Positions 32,935 to 45,893 of a stretch of 64,000 nucleotides of DNA are shown in pieces. Both the position numbers and the translations under genes were made by a program. Every line of letters begins with the position of its first letter. Positions within the stretch are counted from its first letter, which is position 1. This stretch comes from Adiantum capillus-veneris (lineage: Eukaryota; Streptophyta; Polypodiopsida; Polypodiales; Pteridaceae), in contig CM043966.1 in the NCBI GenBank assembly GCA_014529385.2, positions 109,474,808 to 109,538,807 of the forward strand. The letters run 5' to 3'. Under the pieces are notes generated by a model. The model saw only the letters and a program-made list of their open reading frames with translations, had not been told where the DNA came from and made no database searches.

Positions 32935-32999
32935 CCCCCCTCTCTCTCTCACACACACACACAAGGCATTGCAGCTTGCAGTAACATGTGAGGATAACA

Positions 33000-33077
<78 letters not shown>

Positions 33078-33130
33078 ATTTGTGAGGTTTTGAAAGCTAT
33101 TTTTCTCTCCCTCTGTCTCTCTCTCTCTCA
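32935..33130. repeat. (CT)n(CA)n compound microsatellites
   Basis: (CT)13 at about 33001-33027 followed by (CA)23 to about 33073, flanked by shorter CT and CA runs. Confidence 0.95.
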
Positions 33131-33479
33131 ACTTGTTTCCAAAAGCTTGGCAGAACATTGACAGCTTCACAGGCTACCTGCTCCATACTATTTGAGCAAT
33201 GGGGAAATGGGACGAGTTGGCAAAATATAGATTGCACTCAAATTAGGGCTACGTGCACATTCTTTTTCTCATCTTGAAGAAATTCCTAGTTTCACAACAC
33301 GTGGAAACGCTCTGTGCTCAATAATTTATGCTCGCGCTCATGCTCTCTGACGCAATTCCCGGTTGCACGCACTTGTCCATGCTCTCGGATACTCTCTTTT
33401 TTCCACGCTCTCGCTCTCCACCAACGTAGGTTCTCTATGTCAAGTTTTCAAGGGCCCAAAAGAGCTTGTGTTAGAACCA

Positions 33480-33656
33480 CCTCTCTCTGTGTCTCTCTCT
33501 CTCTCTCTCTCTCATACACACGCACACACACAATCAAGGCCATTTGGATGGCTCGCTCTCTCTTTCAATTACACCAATTCCCCACACATAGATACTCAGT
33601 GGCCCTATATGTTACCATATACATGTGGTAGTGATGTGTGTGAACACACTAGGACC
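33480..33656. repeat. Partial array unit upstream of Copia-B
   Basis: A CT/CA run followed by CAATTACACCAATTCCCC and a CAGTGGCC block, matching the segment that in the downstream array lies between the microsatellites (for example 39299-39335). Confidence 0.7.
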
Positions 33657-33836
33657 ACCAGGGCATTTTTTCCCTCTTTAGGAGGCTTTTTCCCCCGTGC
33701 ATTGTATATATGCCCATCACTCTGGGGCTATCTATCTTTCCATTGCACACTAAGTAACACACTCTCTATTGTGTGCCTTGAGATTCTTTCGTCTTCTCCA
33801 AGCTGTGTGTGTTTCTCTACAACCTTCATTCCAGCA
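33657..33836 (+). repeat. 5' LTR of Copia-B
   Basis: Matches the 3' LTR at 38490-38670 with many differences. Contains ATTGTATATATGCCC (TATA-like). It ends TTCCAGCA two bases before the primer site. The 5' boundary is approximate and no target duplication was found. Confidence 0.75.
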
Positions 33837-33838
33837 AT

Positions 33839-33851
33839 TGGTATCAGAGCC
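33839..33851 (+). other. Primer-binding site of Copia-B (initiator Met tRNA)
   Basis: TGGTATCAGAGCC two bases after the 5' LTR, the standard plant Copia primer sequence. Confidence 0.95.
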
Positions 33852-34198
33852 GGTTGCGTCCTCCCGGGCTCAATCGCCAGAAGCTCCAGCACTCACTTGC
33901 TCACTTTTTCCATTTTTTGTGAGCTTTGGCGAGCATTCGCATGTCGACAAAATTTTTGGGAAATCTCATAGAGCTTAGTCTTCTCAGATTCTTGATTCAG
34001 GCACATTTTGGCCTCCGTTTCCATTAGAGGCAATACTGCACAGGCAATTTCGTCATTTTGTGCAAAATTTTTGTCAGTGCCATTTTCTACATAACAGGTG
34101 CCTTACAATCTTCTACGATTTGTGCTATATAGCACGTGTTGTTTTCGCTTCATTTCTCCTCTTTTTGGGAAGTTTTCACATCAGGTGCAGCATTTACC

Positions 34199-35366
34199 AT
34201 GGCTGACAACAACACAGATGTGTTCAAGATGTTTGTTGCCGAGGACAGGTTGGATGGGGACAATTACCCTATGTGGGCTTACATGATGCAACATGTTCTT
34301 GTGTCAAAGCGCATTTGGAATTGTAGGGCATTAATGTACGTCATGGTTCTCAGGATGCAGGCAATGTTGAGGATGTTACAGGTCTTGCCGCAAGGATTGC
34401 TGCTATTAGAGTTGTTTTGCCTATGGGAGAACAATCCAGTTGGGATGTAAAGGATGCGCAGGCTCATGCATTGATTGTGTTTTTTGTGAAAGTGTACCAT
34501 TGTTCCTCACATTTGTTCAACAACATCTACAAAACAGGCTTGGGATATTCTGGCTGGTCTTTATGCAAGTCGCAATGAGACTAAAATTGCTTTGCAGCGT
34601 AAAGAGTTGGAGTCGAAGATTATGCATGAGGAAGACATTTTCCTTGCTGGTGTCAGGGATCTCAATGAGTAACTTATCTCTACAGGTGAAGACATTTCAG
34701 ACAGTTCCCTTGTACAGACTATTCTTGATGCCTGATTTATACCAGGCTTTTGCTAGGACTAGGAGACTGATGACCCAAGGAAATCCTGAAGTTGTCAAGT
34801 TTGATGCATTATGCACATTGTTGTTGCAAGAGTCACTTTCCAAAAAAAACAGAACTAGGCAGCGTGCAGTTGAACATGCTTTTATTGCTTCTCAAAGAAA
34901 GGGTGGTAACAGCAATGTTGCCACTTTATATGGTTCTACTGCGAGTGGCAAAACTTTTGTTTCTAATGCTTCTGTTGGCAGCAATTCATCTGGAAATTCT
35001 AGTGATAAGGGCAAAAAGAAGATGCGTTGCCATTATTGTAAAGCTAATGATCACTTGATCAAGCAGTGTCCTAAGTTTAAGGCCAAAGAGGCTAAGAAGA
35101 AACAGGGTGGCTCCACTACAAACGTTGGTTCCATTACAAATGCAGCCATTGTTGAGTCTTCTGTAAAAGGAGACTTTGATGCTGATCTTGACATAGAATG
35201 GGCTTTTAGCGCAAAGTGCACTTATTACAATCCTGTTGTCCATGATGCATGCTTGTCAGTTGCTGCAGATTCACATGTGTGGTATTTTGATAGTGGTGCT
35301 ACAAAGCACATTACCTCACATCGTGAATTGTTCACCTCTCTTGAGTCTGTCCCTCATGGGAATTGA
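34199..35366 (+). pseudogene. Copia-B gag and protease region
   Basis: Starts at ATG 34199 with MADNNTDVFKMFVAEDRLDG and NYPMWAYMMQHVL, the usual N-terminal gag box of Copia (substrate-like YPMWA). Stops and shifts follow. The frame 34440-35366 resumes with a gag tail, a zinc knuckle CHYCKANDHLIKQC (about 35027-35068) and the protease site WYFDSGATKHIT (about 35281-35316, catalytic DSG intact). It ends at a TGA at 35364-35366. Knuckle and protease are the diagnostic parts. The gag as a whole cannot be translated. Confidence 0.88.
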
Positions 35367-36789
35367 GTCACTTGTGGCAACAATGCCTCTTATCCGGTTG
35401 ATGGAGTTGGAAAGATTGTGCTTACTGCTGCAAATGGCAGTTCTTTGATGCGCTTTATATACCTGGGATCAAGAAGAATCTTTTGTCTGTATCTGCACTT
35501 GCTAGACTTGGACTTGTAGTCAAATTTATGGATGACAGATGTACAATTCATGATCTCAGTTTTGGTGATGAAATTGTTGCATCTTGGCTTTTGTGTCGTG
35601 GGTTGTATAAGATTACTTTGTATGACAAGTGTGGATAAAATTTTGCAATTGCAGTTGCAGATTCAAGGGCTATTTCAAATGCAAAACTTTGGCATCACGT
35701 TTTGGTCATCTAAATTTTGTCAGTTTGCTGCGTTTACAAAAATCTGATATGGTTGCTTCTTTGCCGCCTCTTGAAGCACCTGTCAAACATGTTTGTGAAG
35801 GCTGTATTTTGGGTAAAATGCGGCGTTCTAAGTTTCCAAAGGATGTTTCAATTAGGGCCACATGCAAGTTGTAGCTTGTGCATAGTGATGTTTGTGGGTC
35901 CATGCAAACTCTGTCCTTGGGCAATTACCTGTACTTCGTGACTTTCATTGATGATTACTCTAGGCATGCATGGGTATTTCCGCTTAAAGCGAAGTCCGAA
36001 ATTTTTATGTGCTTCAAACAATTTCTGGCTATGGATGAAAATGTATCAAAATGTACTATAGGCACCCACCATTCCGATTGAGGAGGGGAGTATATGTCTC
36101 ATGAATTTAATGCATTTATGGCTAGTCATGGGATAAACACCAATGTACAGTGCCTTACACCTCAACAAAATGGTGTAGCTGAGAGGAAAAATAGGTCACT
36201 TATGGAAATGGCACGATGTATGGTCAAAAGTCAAGCTTTGCCGCATTCTTTTTGGCTTGAGGCCATCACGTGTGCCACTTATGTACTTAACAGGTGTCCT
36301 ACGAAACCTTTGCAGTCTATTACTCCATATGAATCATGGCATGATAGAAAGCCTTCTATTGAGCACATGCGTCTTTTTGGTTGTTTGGCATATGCTTTAG
36401 TGCCACAAACACAGCGCAGAAAATTGGATGATAAGGCTGTCAAATATCTTTTTGCTGGTTATAGTGCTGAAAGCAAAGGTTACAGGTTGTATCATCCGCA
36501 AACAAAGCGTATTCTGGTTTCACGGGATGTAGTGTTTGTGGAAGATTCTGTTCAACCCTTGCTGTCATGTACTAGAGACAGTAATGTAAGCTCACAGGAC
36601 ATTTATGACACTTTGCTGCCTCTTTTCAGTGGTGGAAATACGAATGTAAATTCCAATGAGGCAAATGTACAGCCTATGGGGGTTTCAAAAAATGTTATAG
36701 ATCAACCTATTACTAATGCAGATGTACATGATGTACTCGATGATGAGGAAAGGGCTGAAAATGAGCAGGCTAGAGATATGCCAAAATGA
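35367..36789 (+). pseudogene. Copia-B pre-integrase and integrase
   Basis: Pre-integrase zinc end VCEGCILGKMRRSKFPK near 35790-35840. Integrase: LVHSDVCGS (about 35876, first Asp), FVTFIDDYSRHAWVFPLKAK, then HSD followed by a TGA where Asn is normal, and GGEYMSHEF (second Asp at 36075-36080 region). The long frame 36094-36789 has TPQQNGVAERKNRSL with the catalytic Glu, FGCLAYALVP and YRLYHPQTKRILVSRDVVF (C-terminal domain). One TAG near 35872 and one TGA near 36079 break the core, so the integrase is dead though its residues are nearly all readable. Confidence 0.9.
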
Positions 36790-38438
36790 TTGGTGCATAC
36801 ATTGCTTGACAATAAATTGGATGCACCTTTGTCTAGTCGTACTTGTTCAGGCTCTCGCCATGCATCTTATGCATCAGATTTTTATGCTTTGGCTATGTAT
36901 AGCTTACATGATGTTGAGGAACCTCTGTCTTTTGATGAAGCAGAGAATTCAAAAAATTGGATGGCTGCCATGCAATCAGAATATGATGCACTTATCAAAA
37001 ATGACACATGGACTTTATGTGATTTGCCTCTTGGCAATAAGGACATTCGTACAAAGTGGGTTAACAAGTTGAAACGCAAGCCAGATGGTGAGATCGATCG
37101 CCATAAGGCTCGACTTGTTGCAAAGGGTTATGCATAGTAAAAAGGAATAGATTACGAATAGACTTTTTCTCCCACTTGTCGTATGACTACTGTGCATTGG
37201 CAGCTCATTTTGGTTGGGATGTACATCAACCAGACATTGTTACTGCTTTCTTGAATGGTGACATATTTGAGGAAGTTTATGTAACGCTACCTCACGGTTT
37301 TGTTAAGAAAGGACAAGAGGACAAAGTGTGTAGATGTAAAAAGGCTTTGTATGGGTTGAAGCAATCTCCTCGTGCTTGGTCTGAGAAAGCTGACACTCAT
37401 TTGGTCAAACAAGGCTTTCGTAACAGTCCAACAAAAAGCACATTGTATGTAAAGCGTGAGGCTGATGTACTTCTCATCGTGGTTCTTTATGTCGATGATT
37501 TGTTGATCACTGGACCAAATGAGAGACATATTGCTGAATTTAAGGCTGATTTGAATGCAACTTTCAAGATGAAATATTTGGGGTTGTTGCATCATTACTT
37601 GGGTATACAGTTTAAGCAATGTGATAATGGTATTTCCTTGTGTCAGAAAAGTTTCATAGAGACATTGCTATGTAAGTTTGGACTTGAGGATTGCAAACCT
37701 TTTGCCACTCGCATGGAAACAGGTTTGATCTACATGATGCTCGTGATCCTCCTGATGTCACTCTGTACCAAACTGCTGTTGGTTTGCCTCATTTATGTAT
37801 CCAACACGAGGCCGGATATTCAGTTTGCAGTCTCACACGTCGGAAGATTTATGCATAGTCCAGGTTCTAAGCATTGGCAAGTTGTCAAGAGGATTTTCCA
37901 CTACCTTAGTGGAACTTTACATCTTGGCTTGTTTTATCCCAAGGGAAGATCATTTCCGCCAGATTTACATTCTTTTATGGACTCAGATTGGAGTGGTTGT
38001 TTTCACACGCGAGTGTCCACAAGTGGTTTTTGTTACATGCTTGGCAGTTCATGTATATCATGGTTGAGCAAGAAGCAACCTACTGTGGCCACTTTGAGTT
38101 GTGAGGCTAAATACAGGGCAGTCTTCGCAGCTACGGTTGAGTGTGTATGGCTCAGACGCCTTATGGTTGATTTGGGTGTTGGACACGACGCTGCCAACAC
38201 TATCTACACTGACAGTCAAAGCGCATTGGCAATTGCAAGGAACCCAGTTTTTCATGCTCGCACAAAGCACATTGAGGTGCATTGCCACTATGTCGGGGAG
38301 AGACTCTCGGTCGGAGAGATCAGCTTGGCTTATGTGCCAACACAGGACAACCTAGCATATCTTTTCACAAAGGCATTGTCTCGTGAGAAGCTTGAAGCTT
38401 TCCGCAAAGCTTTGGGCTTACTCCCCTTTGTGGATTGA
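36790..38438 (+). pseudogene. Copia-B reverse transcriptase and RNase H
   Basis: 36790-37137: NWMAAMQSEYDAL, TKWVNKLKRKPDGEI and KARLVAKGYA, then a TAG. 37176-38438 is a 420-codon open frame: DIVTAFLNGDIFEEVYV (first Asp), KKALYGLKQSPRAW, VVLYVDDLLITG (YVDD at about 37486), YLGIQF, TRPDIQFAVSHVGRFMHS, then RNase H with LSKKQPTVATLSCEAKYRAV, WLRRLMVDLGV, YTDSQSALAIARNP, HIEVHCHYVGE and LFTKALSREKLEAF, ending at TGA 38436-38438. The catalytic YVDD and RNase H Asp/Glu-type residues are kept. One stop and a short shift around 37135-37175 separate the two blocks. Confidence 0.93.
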
Positions 38439-38489
38439 TCATGTCCTTAGGGCATAAAAATTTCCTTTACTCATGTGCCAGCTCTTGTT

Positions 38490-38670
38490 TGCCGCATCAT
38501 TTTTTCCCCCGTTATGAGGTTTTTTCCCCCATGCATTGTATATACGCCCATCACTCTAGGGCTATCTATCTTTCCATTGCACACTAAGTAACACACTCTC
38601 TATTGTGTGCATTGAGCTTCCTTCATTTTCTCCAAGCTCTGTGTGTTTCTTTGCAACTCTAATTCCAACA
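38490..38670 (+). repeat. 3' LTR of Copia-B (array unit 1)
   Basis: About 181 bp, TGCCGCATCA to ATTCCAACA, with TATA-like ATTGTATATACGCCC. Nearly the same sequence recurs at 40483-40663, 42353-42534 and 44184-44365. Confidence 0.85.
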
Positions 38671-38681
38671 CTATCAAATGG

Positions 38682-39441
<760 letters not shown>

Positions 39442-39646
39442 ACTGCTGCCACTTGAGATTATCAGAATGTTGGAGATCCCTTTTCGATGCCAAGCATTGC
39501 ATGAGAGGGTCTGAGCTAGGGGGTTAATGTGTCACATAGGAAGCACATCGCTGGATGAATGGAGTTATGTTTTTGTGATAGAGCGAGGAGGCTCGGTCCT
39601 GTATTCCCATGGAAAGAGGTCTCAACATTATGCACGTGCGTGTGTA

Positions 39647-40430
39647 TCAGAAAAGTTTCATAGAGACATTGCTATGTAAGTTTGGACTTGAGGATTACAA
39701 ACCTTTTGCCACTCGCATGGAAACAGGGTTGATCTACATGATGCTCGTGATCCTACTGATGCCACTCTATACCAAACTGCTGTTGGTTTGCCTCATTTAT
39801 GTATCCAGCACGAGGCCGGATATTCAGTTTGCAGTCTCACAGGTCGCAGATTTATGCATAGTCTAGGTTTTAAGCATTGGCAAGTTGTCAAGAGGATTTT
39901 CCACTACCTTAGTGGCACTTTACATCTTGGCTTGTTTTATCCCAAGGGGAGATCATTGCCGCCGGATTTACATTCTTTTATGGACTCAGATTGGAGTGGT
40001 ATTTTGACACGCAATTGCCCACAAGTGGTTTTTGTTTCATGCTTGGCAGTTCATGTATATCATTGTTGAGCAAGAAGCAACCTACTGTGGCCAGTTTGAG
40101 TAGTGAGGCTAAATACAGGGCAGTCTTCGCAGCTACGGTTGAGTGTGTATGGCTCAGACGCCTTATGGTTGATTTGGGTGTTGGACAGGACACTGCCAAC
40201 ACTATCTACACGAACAGTCAAAGCACATTGGCAATTGCAAGGAACCCACTTTTTCATGCTCGCACAAAGCACATTGAGGTGCATTGCCACTATGTCGGGG
40301 AGAGACTCTCAGCCAAGAGCTCAGCTCGGCTTATGCGCCAACACAGGACAACCTTGTAGATCTTTTCACAAAGGCATTGTCTGCTTGAAGCTTTCCGCAA
40401 AGCTTTGGGCTTACTCCCCTTTGTAGATTG
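39647..40430 (+). pseudogene. Array unit 2: Copia-B RT end and RNase H
   Basis: Same order as 37643-38438. A one-base loss near 39846 (GGTCGCAGA, also seen in unit 3) shifts the frame within QFAVSQV. The RNase H part 39991-40359 keeps LSKKQPTVASLSSEAKYRAV and NSQSTLAIARNP, with Asn where unit 1 has the catalytic-type Asp (TDSQS to TNSQS). A shift near 40310 and a deletion near 40380 destroy the end. Nonfunctional. Confidence 0.9.
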
Positions 40431-40482
40431 ATCATGTCCTTAGGGCATGGAAATTCCCTTTACTCATGTGCCAGCTCTTGTT

Positions 40483-40663
40483 TGCCGCATTATTTTTTCC
40501 CCCTTTAGGAGGTTTTTTCCCTTATGCATTGTATATACGCCCATCACTCTAGGGCTATCTATCTTTCCATTGCACACTAATTAACACACTCTCTATTGTG
40601 TGCATTGAGCTTCCTTTGTCTTCTCCAAGCTCTGTGTGTTTCTTTGCAACTCTAATTCCAACA
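40483..40663 (+). repeat. LTR copy in array unit 2
   Basis: 181 bp, close match to 38490-38670. It is followed by microsatellites instead of a primer site. Confidence 0.85.
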
Positions 40664-40674
40664 CTATCACATGG

Positions 40675-41300
<626 letters not shown>

Positions 41301-41506
41301 CACTGCTGCCACTTGAGATTATAAGAATGTTGGAAATCCCTTTTCGATGCCAAGCATTGCATGAGAGGCTCTGAGCTACGAGCTTGTTGCGTCACATAGG
41401 AAGCACATCGTTGGATGAATAAAGTTATGTTGTTGTGATAGAGCGAGGAGGCTCCGTCCTGTATTCCCATGGCAAGAGGTCTCAACATTATGCACGTGCG
41501 TGTGTA

Positions 41507-42301
41507 TCAGAAAAGTTTCATAGAGACATTGCTATGTAAGTTTGGACTTGAGGATTACAAACCTTTTGCCACTCGCATGGAAACAGGTTTGATCTACATG
41601 ATGCTCGTGATCCTACTGATGTCACTGTGTACCAAACTGCTGTTGGTTTGCCTCATTTATGTATCCAACACAAGGCGGGATATTCAGTTTGCAATCTCAC
41701 AGGTCGCAGATTTATGCATAGTCTAGGTTCTAAGCATTGGCAAGTTGTCAAGAGGATTTTCCACTACCTTAGTGGCACTTTACATCTTGGCTTGTTTTTT
41801 CCCAAGGGGAGGTGATTGCCGTCAGATTTACATTCTTTTATGGACTCAGATTGGAGTGGTTCTTTTGACACGCGAGTGTCGACAAGTGGTTTTTGTTACA
41901 TGCTTGGCAGTTCATGTATATCCTGTCTGAGCAAGAAGCAACCTACTATGGCCACTTTGAGTTGTGAGGCTAAATACAGGGCAATCTTCGCAGCTACGGT
42001 TGAGTGTGTATGGCTCAGACGCCTTATGGTTGATTCGGGTGTTGGACAGGACACTGCCAACACTATCTACACTAACAGTCAAAGCGCATTGGCAATTGCA
42101 AGGAACCCAGCTTCTCATGCTCGCACAAAGCACATTGAGGTGCATTGCCACTATGTCGGGGAGAGACTCTCATCCGGAGAGATCAGCTTGGCATATGTGC
42201 CAAAACAGGACAGCCTTGCAGATCTTTTCACAAAGGCATTGTCTCGTGAGAAGTTTGAAGCTTTCCGAAAAGATTTGGGCTTAATCCCCTTTGTGGATTG
42301 A
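41507..42301 (+). pseudogene. Array unit 3: Copia-B RT end and RNase H
   Basis: Carries the one-base loss of unit 2 (about 41706) and a TGA at 41813-41815 shared with unit 4. After that, 161 codons of RNase H (to TGA 42299-42301) are open: LSKKQPTMATLSCEAKYRAI, TNSQSALAIARNP, HIEVHCHYVGE and LFTKALSREKFEAF. The Asp of TDSQS is Asn here as in unit 2. Confidence 0.9.
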
Positions 42302-42352
42302 TCATGTCCTTAGGGCATGGAAATTCCCTTTACTCATGTGCCAGCTCTTGTT

Positions 42353-42534
42353 TGCCGCATCATTTTTTCCCCCCTTTGGGAGGTTTTTTCCCCCATGCAT
42401 TGTATATACGCCCATCACTCTATGGCTATCTATCTTTCCATTGCACACTAAGTAACACACTCTCTATTGTGTGCATTGAGCTTCCTTCGTCTTCTCCAAG
42501 CTCTGTGTGTTTCTTTGCAAATCTAATTCCAACA
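42353..42534 (+). repeat. LTR copy in array unit 3
   Basis: 182 bp, close match to the other three downstream LTR copies. Confidence 0.85.
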
Positions 42535-42545
42535 CTATCGCATGG

Positions 42546-42548
<3 letters not shown>

Positions 42549-42580
<32 letters not shown>

Positions 42581-42706
42581 ACACACACACACACACACAG
42601 AACATGCTAGATGTTGCACCTACTCTCTCTCTTCTCCCCCTCTCTCTCCAGAGAGAAAGATCTACCTCTCTTTTTCTCCCTTCTCTCTCTCTCTCACACA
42701 CGGGCG

Positions 42707-42778
<72 letters not shown>

Positions 42779-42891
42779 ACACACAACATACTAGATGTTG
42801 CAGCTACTCTCTCTCTTTCCCCCCCTCTCTCTCCAGAGAGAAACATCTACCTCTCTTTTTCTCCCTTCTCTCTCGCTCACACACACGGGCG

Positions 42892-42948
<57 letters not shown>

Positions 42949-43050
42949 CACATACACACACACACACACACACACACTCCGTAGGGCTTATGTGTTTCAA
43001 TTACACCAGTTCCCCACATACACATATTCAGTGGCTAAGTCACATGGGAC

Positions 43051-43130
<80 letters not shown>
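42549..43130. repeat. Microsatellite block of array unit 3
   Basis: CT/CA runs at about 42549-42598, 42711-42785, 42894-42978 and 43054-43130. Confidence 0.95.
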
Positions 43131-43131
<1 letters not shown>

Positions 43132-43336
43132 ACTGCTGCCACTTGAGATTATCAGAATGTTGGAGATCCCTTTTCGATGCCAAGCATTGCATGAGAGGCT
43201 CTGAGCTAGGGGGTTGTTGCGTCACATAGGAAGCACATTGCTAGATGAATGGAGTTATGTTGTTGTGATAGAGCGAGGAGGCTCCGTCCTGTATTCCCAT
43301 GGCAAGAGGTCTCAACATTATGCACGTGCATGTGTG

Positions 43337-44132
43337 TCAGAAAAGTTTCATAGAGACATTGCTATGTAAGTTTGGACTTGAGGATTGCAAACCTTTTGCC
43401 ACTCGCATGGAAACAGGTTTGATCTACATGATGCTCGTGATCCTACTGATGTCACTCTGTACCAAATTGCTATTGGTTTGCCTCATTTATGTATCCAACA
43501 CGAGGCCGGATATTCAGTTTGTAGTCTTAGAGGTCGGCAGATCTATGCATAGTCTAGGTTCTAAGCATTGGCAAGTTGTCAAGACGATTTTCCACTACCT
43601 TAGTGGCACTTTACATCTTGGCTTGTTTTATCCCAAGGGGAGGTGATTGCCGTCAGATTTACATTCTTTTATGGACTCAGATTGGAGTGGTTGTTTTGAC
43701 ACGCGAGTGTCGACAAGTGGTTTTTGTTTCATGCTTGGCAGTTCATGTATATCATGTCTGACCAAGAAGCAACCTACTGTGGCCAGTTTGAGTAGTGAGG
43801 CTAAATATAGGGCAGTCTTCGCAGCTACGGTTGAGTGTGTATGGCTCAGACGCCTTATGGTTGATTTGGGTGTTGGACAGGACAGTGCCAACACTATCTA
43901 CACTGACAGTCAAAGCGCATTGGAAATTGCAAGGAACCGAGTTTTTCATGCTCTCACAAAGCACATTGAGGTGCATTGCCACTATATCGGGGAGAGACTC
44001 TCAGCCGGAGAGATCAACTTGGCATATGTGCCAACACAGGACAACCTTGCAGTTCTTTTCACAAAGGCATTGTCTCGTGAGAAGCTTGAAGCTTTCCGGA
44101 AAGCTTTGGGCTTACTCCCCTTTGTGGATTGA
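43337..44132 (+). pseudogene. Array unit 4: Copia-B RT end and RNase H
   Basis: Best preserved array copy after unit 1: the frame is open through QFVVLEVGRSMHS (no one-base loss) and is interrupted only by TGA 43644-43646. The RNase H part is open to TGA 44130-44132 with TDSQSALEIARN (Asp kept), HIEVHCHYIGE and LFTKALSREKLEAF. It lacks the RT catalytic region, so it is only a C-terminal fragment. Confidence 0.9.
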
Positions 44133-44183
44133 TCATGTCCTTAGGGCATGGAAATTCCCTTTACTCATTTGCCAGCTCTTGTT

Positions 44184-44365
44184 TGCCGCATCATTTTTTC
44201 CCCCCTTTAGGAGGTTTTTTCCCCCGTTCATTGTATATACGCCCATCACTCTATGGCTATCTATCTTTCCATTGCACACTAAGTAACACACTCTCTATTG
44301 TGTGCATTCAGCTTCCTTCGTCTTCTCCAAGCTCTGTGTGTTTCTTTGCAACTCTAATTCCAACA
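44184..44365 (+). repeat. LTR copy in array unit 4
   Basis: 182 bp, same family as 38490-38670. Confidence 0.85.
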
Positions 44366-44376
44366 CTATCACATGG

Positions 44377-44378
<2 letters not shown>

Positions 44379-44451
<73 letters not shown>

Positions 44452-44559
44452 CATGCTAGATGTTGTAGCTACTCTCTCTCCTTCTCCCTCTCTCTCTCCA
44501 GAGAGAAACATCTACCTCTCTTTTTCTCCCTTCTCTCTCTCTCTCACACACGGGCGATC

Positions 44560-44593
<34 letters not shown>

Positions 44594-44731
44594 ACATACT
44601 AGATGTTGCAGCTACTCTCTCTCTTTCTCCCCCTCTCTCTCCAAAGAGAAACAAACATCTGTACCTCTCTTTTTCTCCCTTCTCTCTCTCTCACACACAC
44701 GGGCGATCCTCTCTCTCTCTCTCTCTGTCAA

Positions 44732-44775
<44 letters not shown>

Positions 44776-44848
44776 TCCGTAGGGATTATCTGTTTCAATT
44801 ACACCAGTTCCCCACATACACATATTCAGTGGCCAAGTCACATGGGAC

Positions 44849-44896
<48 letters not shown>

Positions 44897-44900
44897 CCCA
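44379..44900. repeat. Microsatellite block of array unit 4
   Basis: CT/CA runs at about 44379-44450, 44561-44593, 44709-44771 and 44852-44897, shorter than in the other units. Confidence 0.95.
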
Positions 44901-45090
44901 CTGCTGCCACTTGAGATTATCAGAATGCTGGAGATCCCTTTTCGATGCCAAGCATTGCATGAGAGGCTCTGAGCTAGGGGGTTGTTGCGTCACATAGGAA
45001 GCACATCGCTGGATGGAGTTATGTTGTTGTGATAGAGCGACGAGGCTCCGTCCTGTATTCCCATGGCAAGAGGTCTCAACATTATGCACG

Positions 45091-45116
45091 TGCGTGTGTG
45101 TGTGTGTGTGTGTGTA

Positions 45117-45152
<36 letters not shown>

Positions 45153-45205
45153 GAAGAATCTCAAAGAGGAGAGAAAGAGGTGTGTGTGTGTGTGTGTGCA
45201 GAGAG
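45091..45205. repeat. (TG)n-(AG)n tract at the array border
   Basis: TG repeats at 45091-45134, AG at 45134-45152, TG again at 45180-45198. This purine-alternating tract has the opposite strand sense to the CT/CA runs of the array. It is the right boundary of the tandem array. Confidence 0.93.
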
Positions 45206-45395
45206 TGATGCAAATGCATAGCACACAGATACACACACAAATGAAGAGGGGCCTTCACGTACGATGCTGCTGCCAAGCGGCTAGAGTCCATTTCCCATCT
45301 GGCTTCTGCAGGCCAGCTGAGTATGCTTGCATCCGCTCTCGCTTTCTCCCGCCCCCTCTCTCCAGACATCAACAACTACCTCTCTCTCTCCCCCT

Positions 45396-45426
<31 letters not shown>

Positions 45427-45427
<1 letters not shown>

Positions 45428-45808
45428 GAACAGTGTCGCCTCGCGTACTGATTCTTTCGTTATGCGCACACGATTCCTCTTGCTCATTACGGGCTACGTG
45501 CAGGTTTGCGAGAAAGGAGGGGGGATTGTGTGCTGGACGCGTGGTCATCCTGAGAGCTCGAGAATTTTTTGAGCTCCATAAAGAAGTAGTATAGACCTCT
45601 CTCTCTCCCCCCTTCTCTCTCTCTCTCACACACACACACACGAACAGTGTCGCCTCGCGTAATGATTCTTTCGCTATGCGCACACGATTCCTCTTGGTCA
45701 TTAAGGGCTACGTGCACGTTTGTGAGAAAGGAGGGGGGATTGTGTGCTGGACGCGTGGCCATCCTGAGAGCTGGAGAATTTATTGAGCTCCATAAAGAAG
45801 TAGTATAG
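45427..45808. repeat. 214-bp tandem duplication
   Basis: Copies start at 45427 and 45641 with CGAACAGTGTCGCCTCGCGT and end AAGAAGTAGTATAGA. Each is preceded by a CT/CA run. They differ at about ten positions. A (GATA)-like run follows at 45808-45830. Confidence 0.92.
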
Positions 45809-45893
45809 AAGTATAGATAGATAGATATAGAAGTAGTGGGTTCCTATAGTGCATGGGTGGAGGAGGGAGCTTTTCTTTTTATAGATTGTATAA

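Larger units (their letters stand above)
33657..38670 (+). mobile_element. Copia-family LTR retrotransposon (Copia-B)
   Basis: About 5.0 kb with LTRs of about 180 bp, Met primer site, gag, protease, integrase, RT and RNase H in Copia order. Every major domain is present, but gag and integrase contain stops and frameshifts. A continuous 420-codon frame covers the RT/RNase H end. LTR divergence and many stops mark it as older than Copia-A. Its 3' quarter is the first unit of the tandem array that follows. Confidence 0.9.

Noticed and set aside
34279-35243. Minus-strand ORFs within Copia-B
   Set aside because: Shadows of the plus-strand gag-pol sequence.
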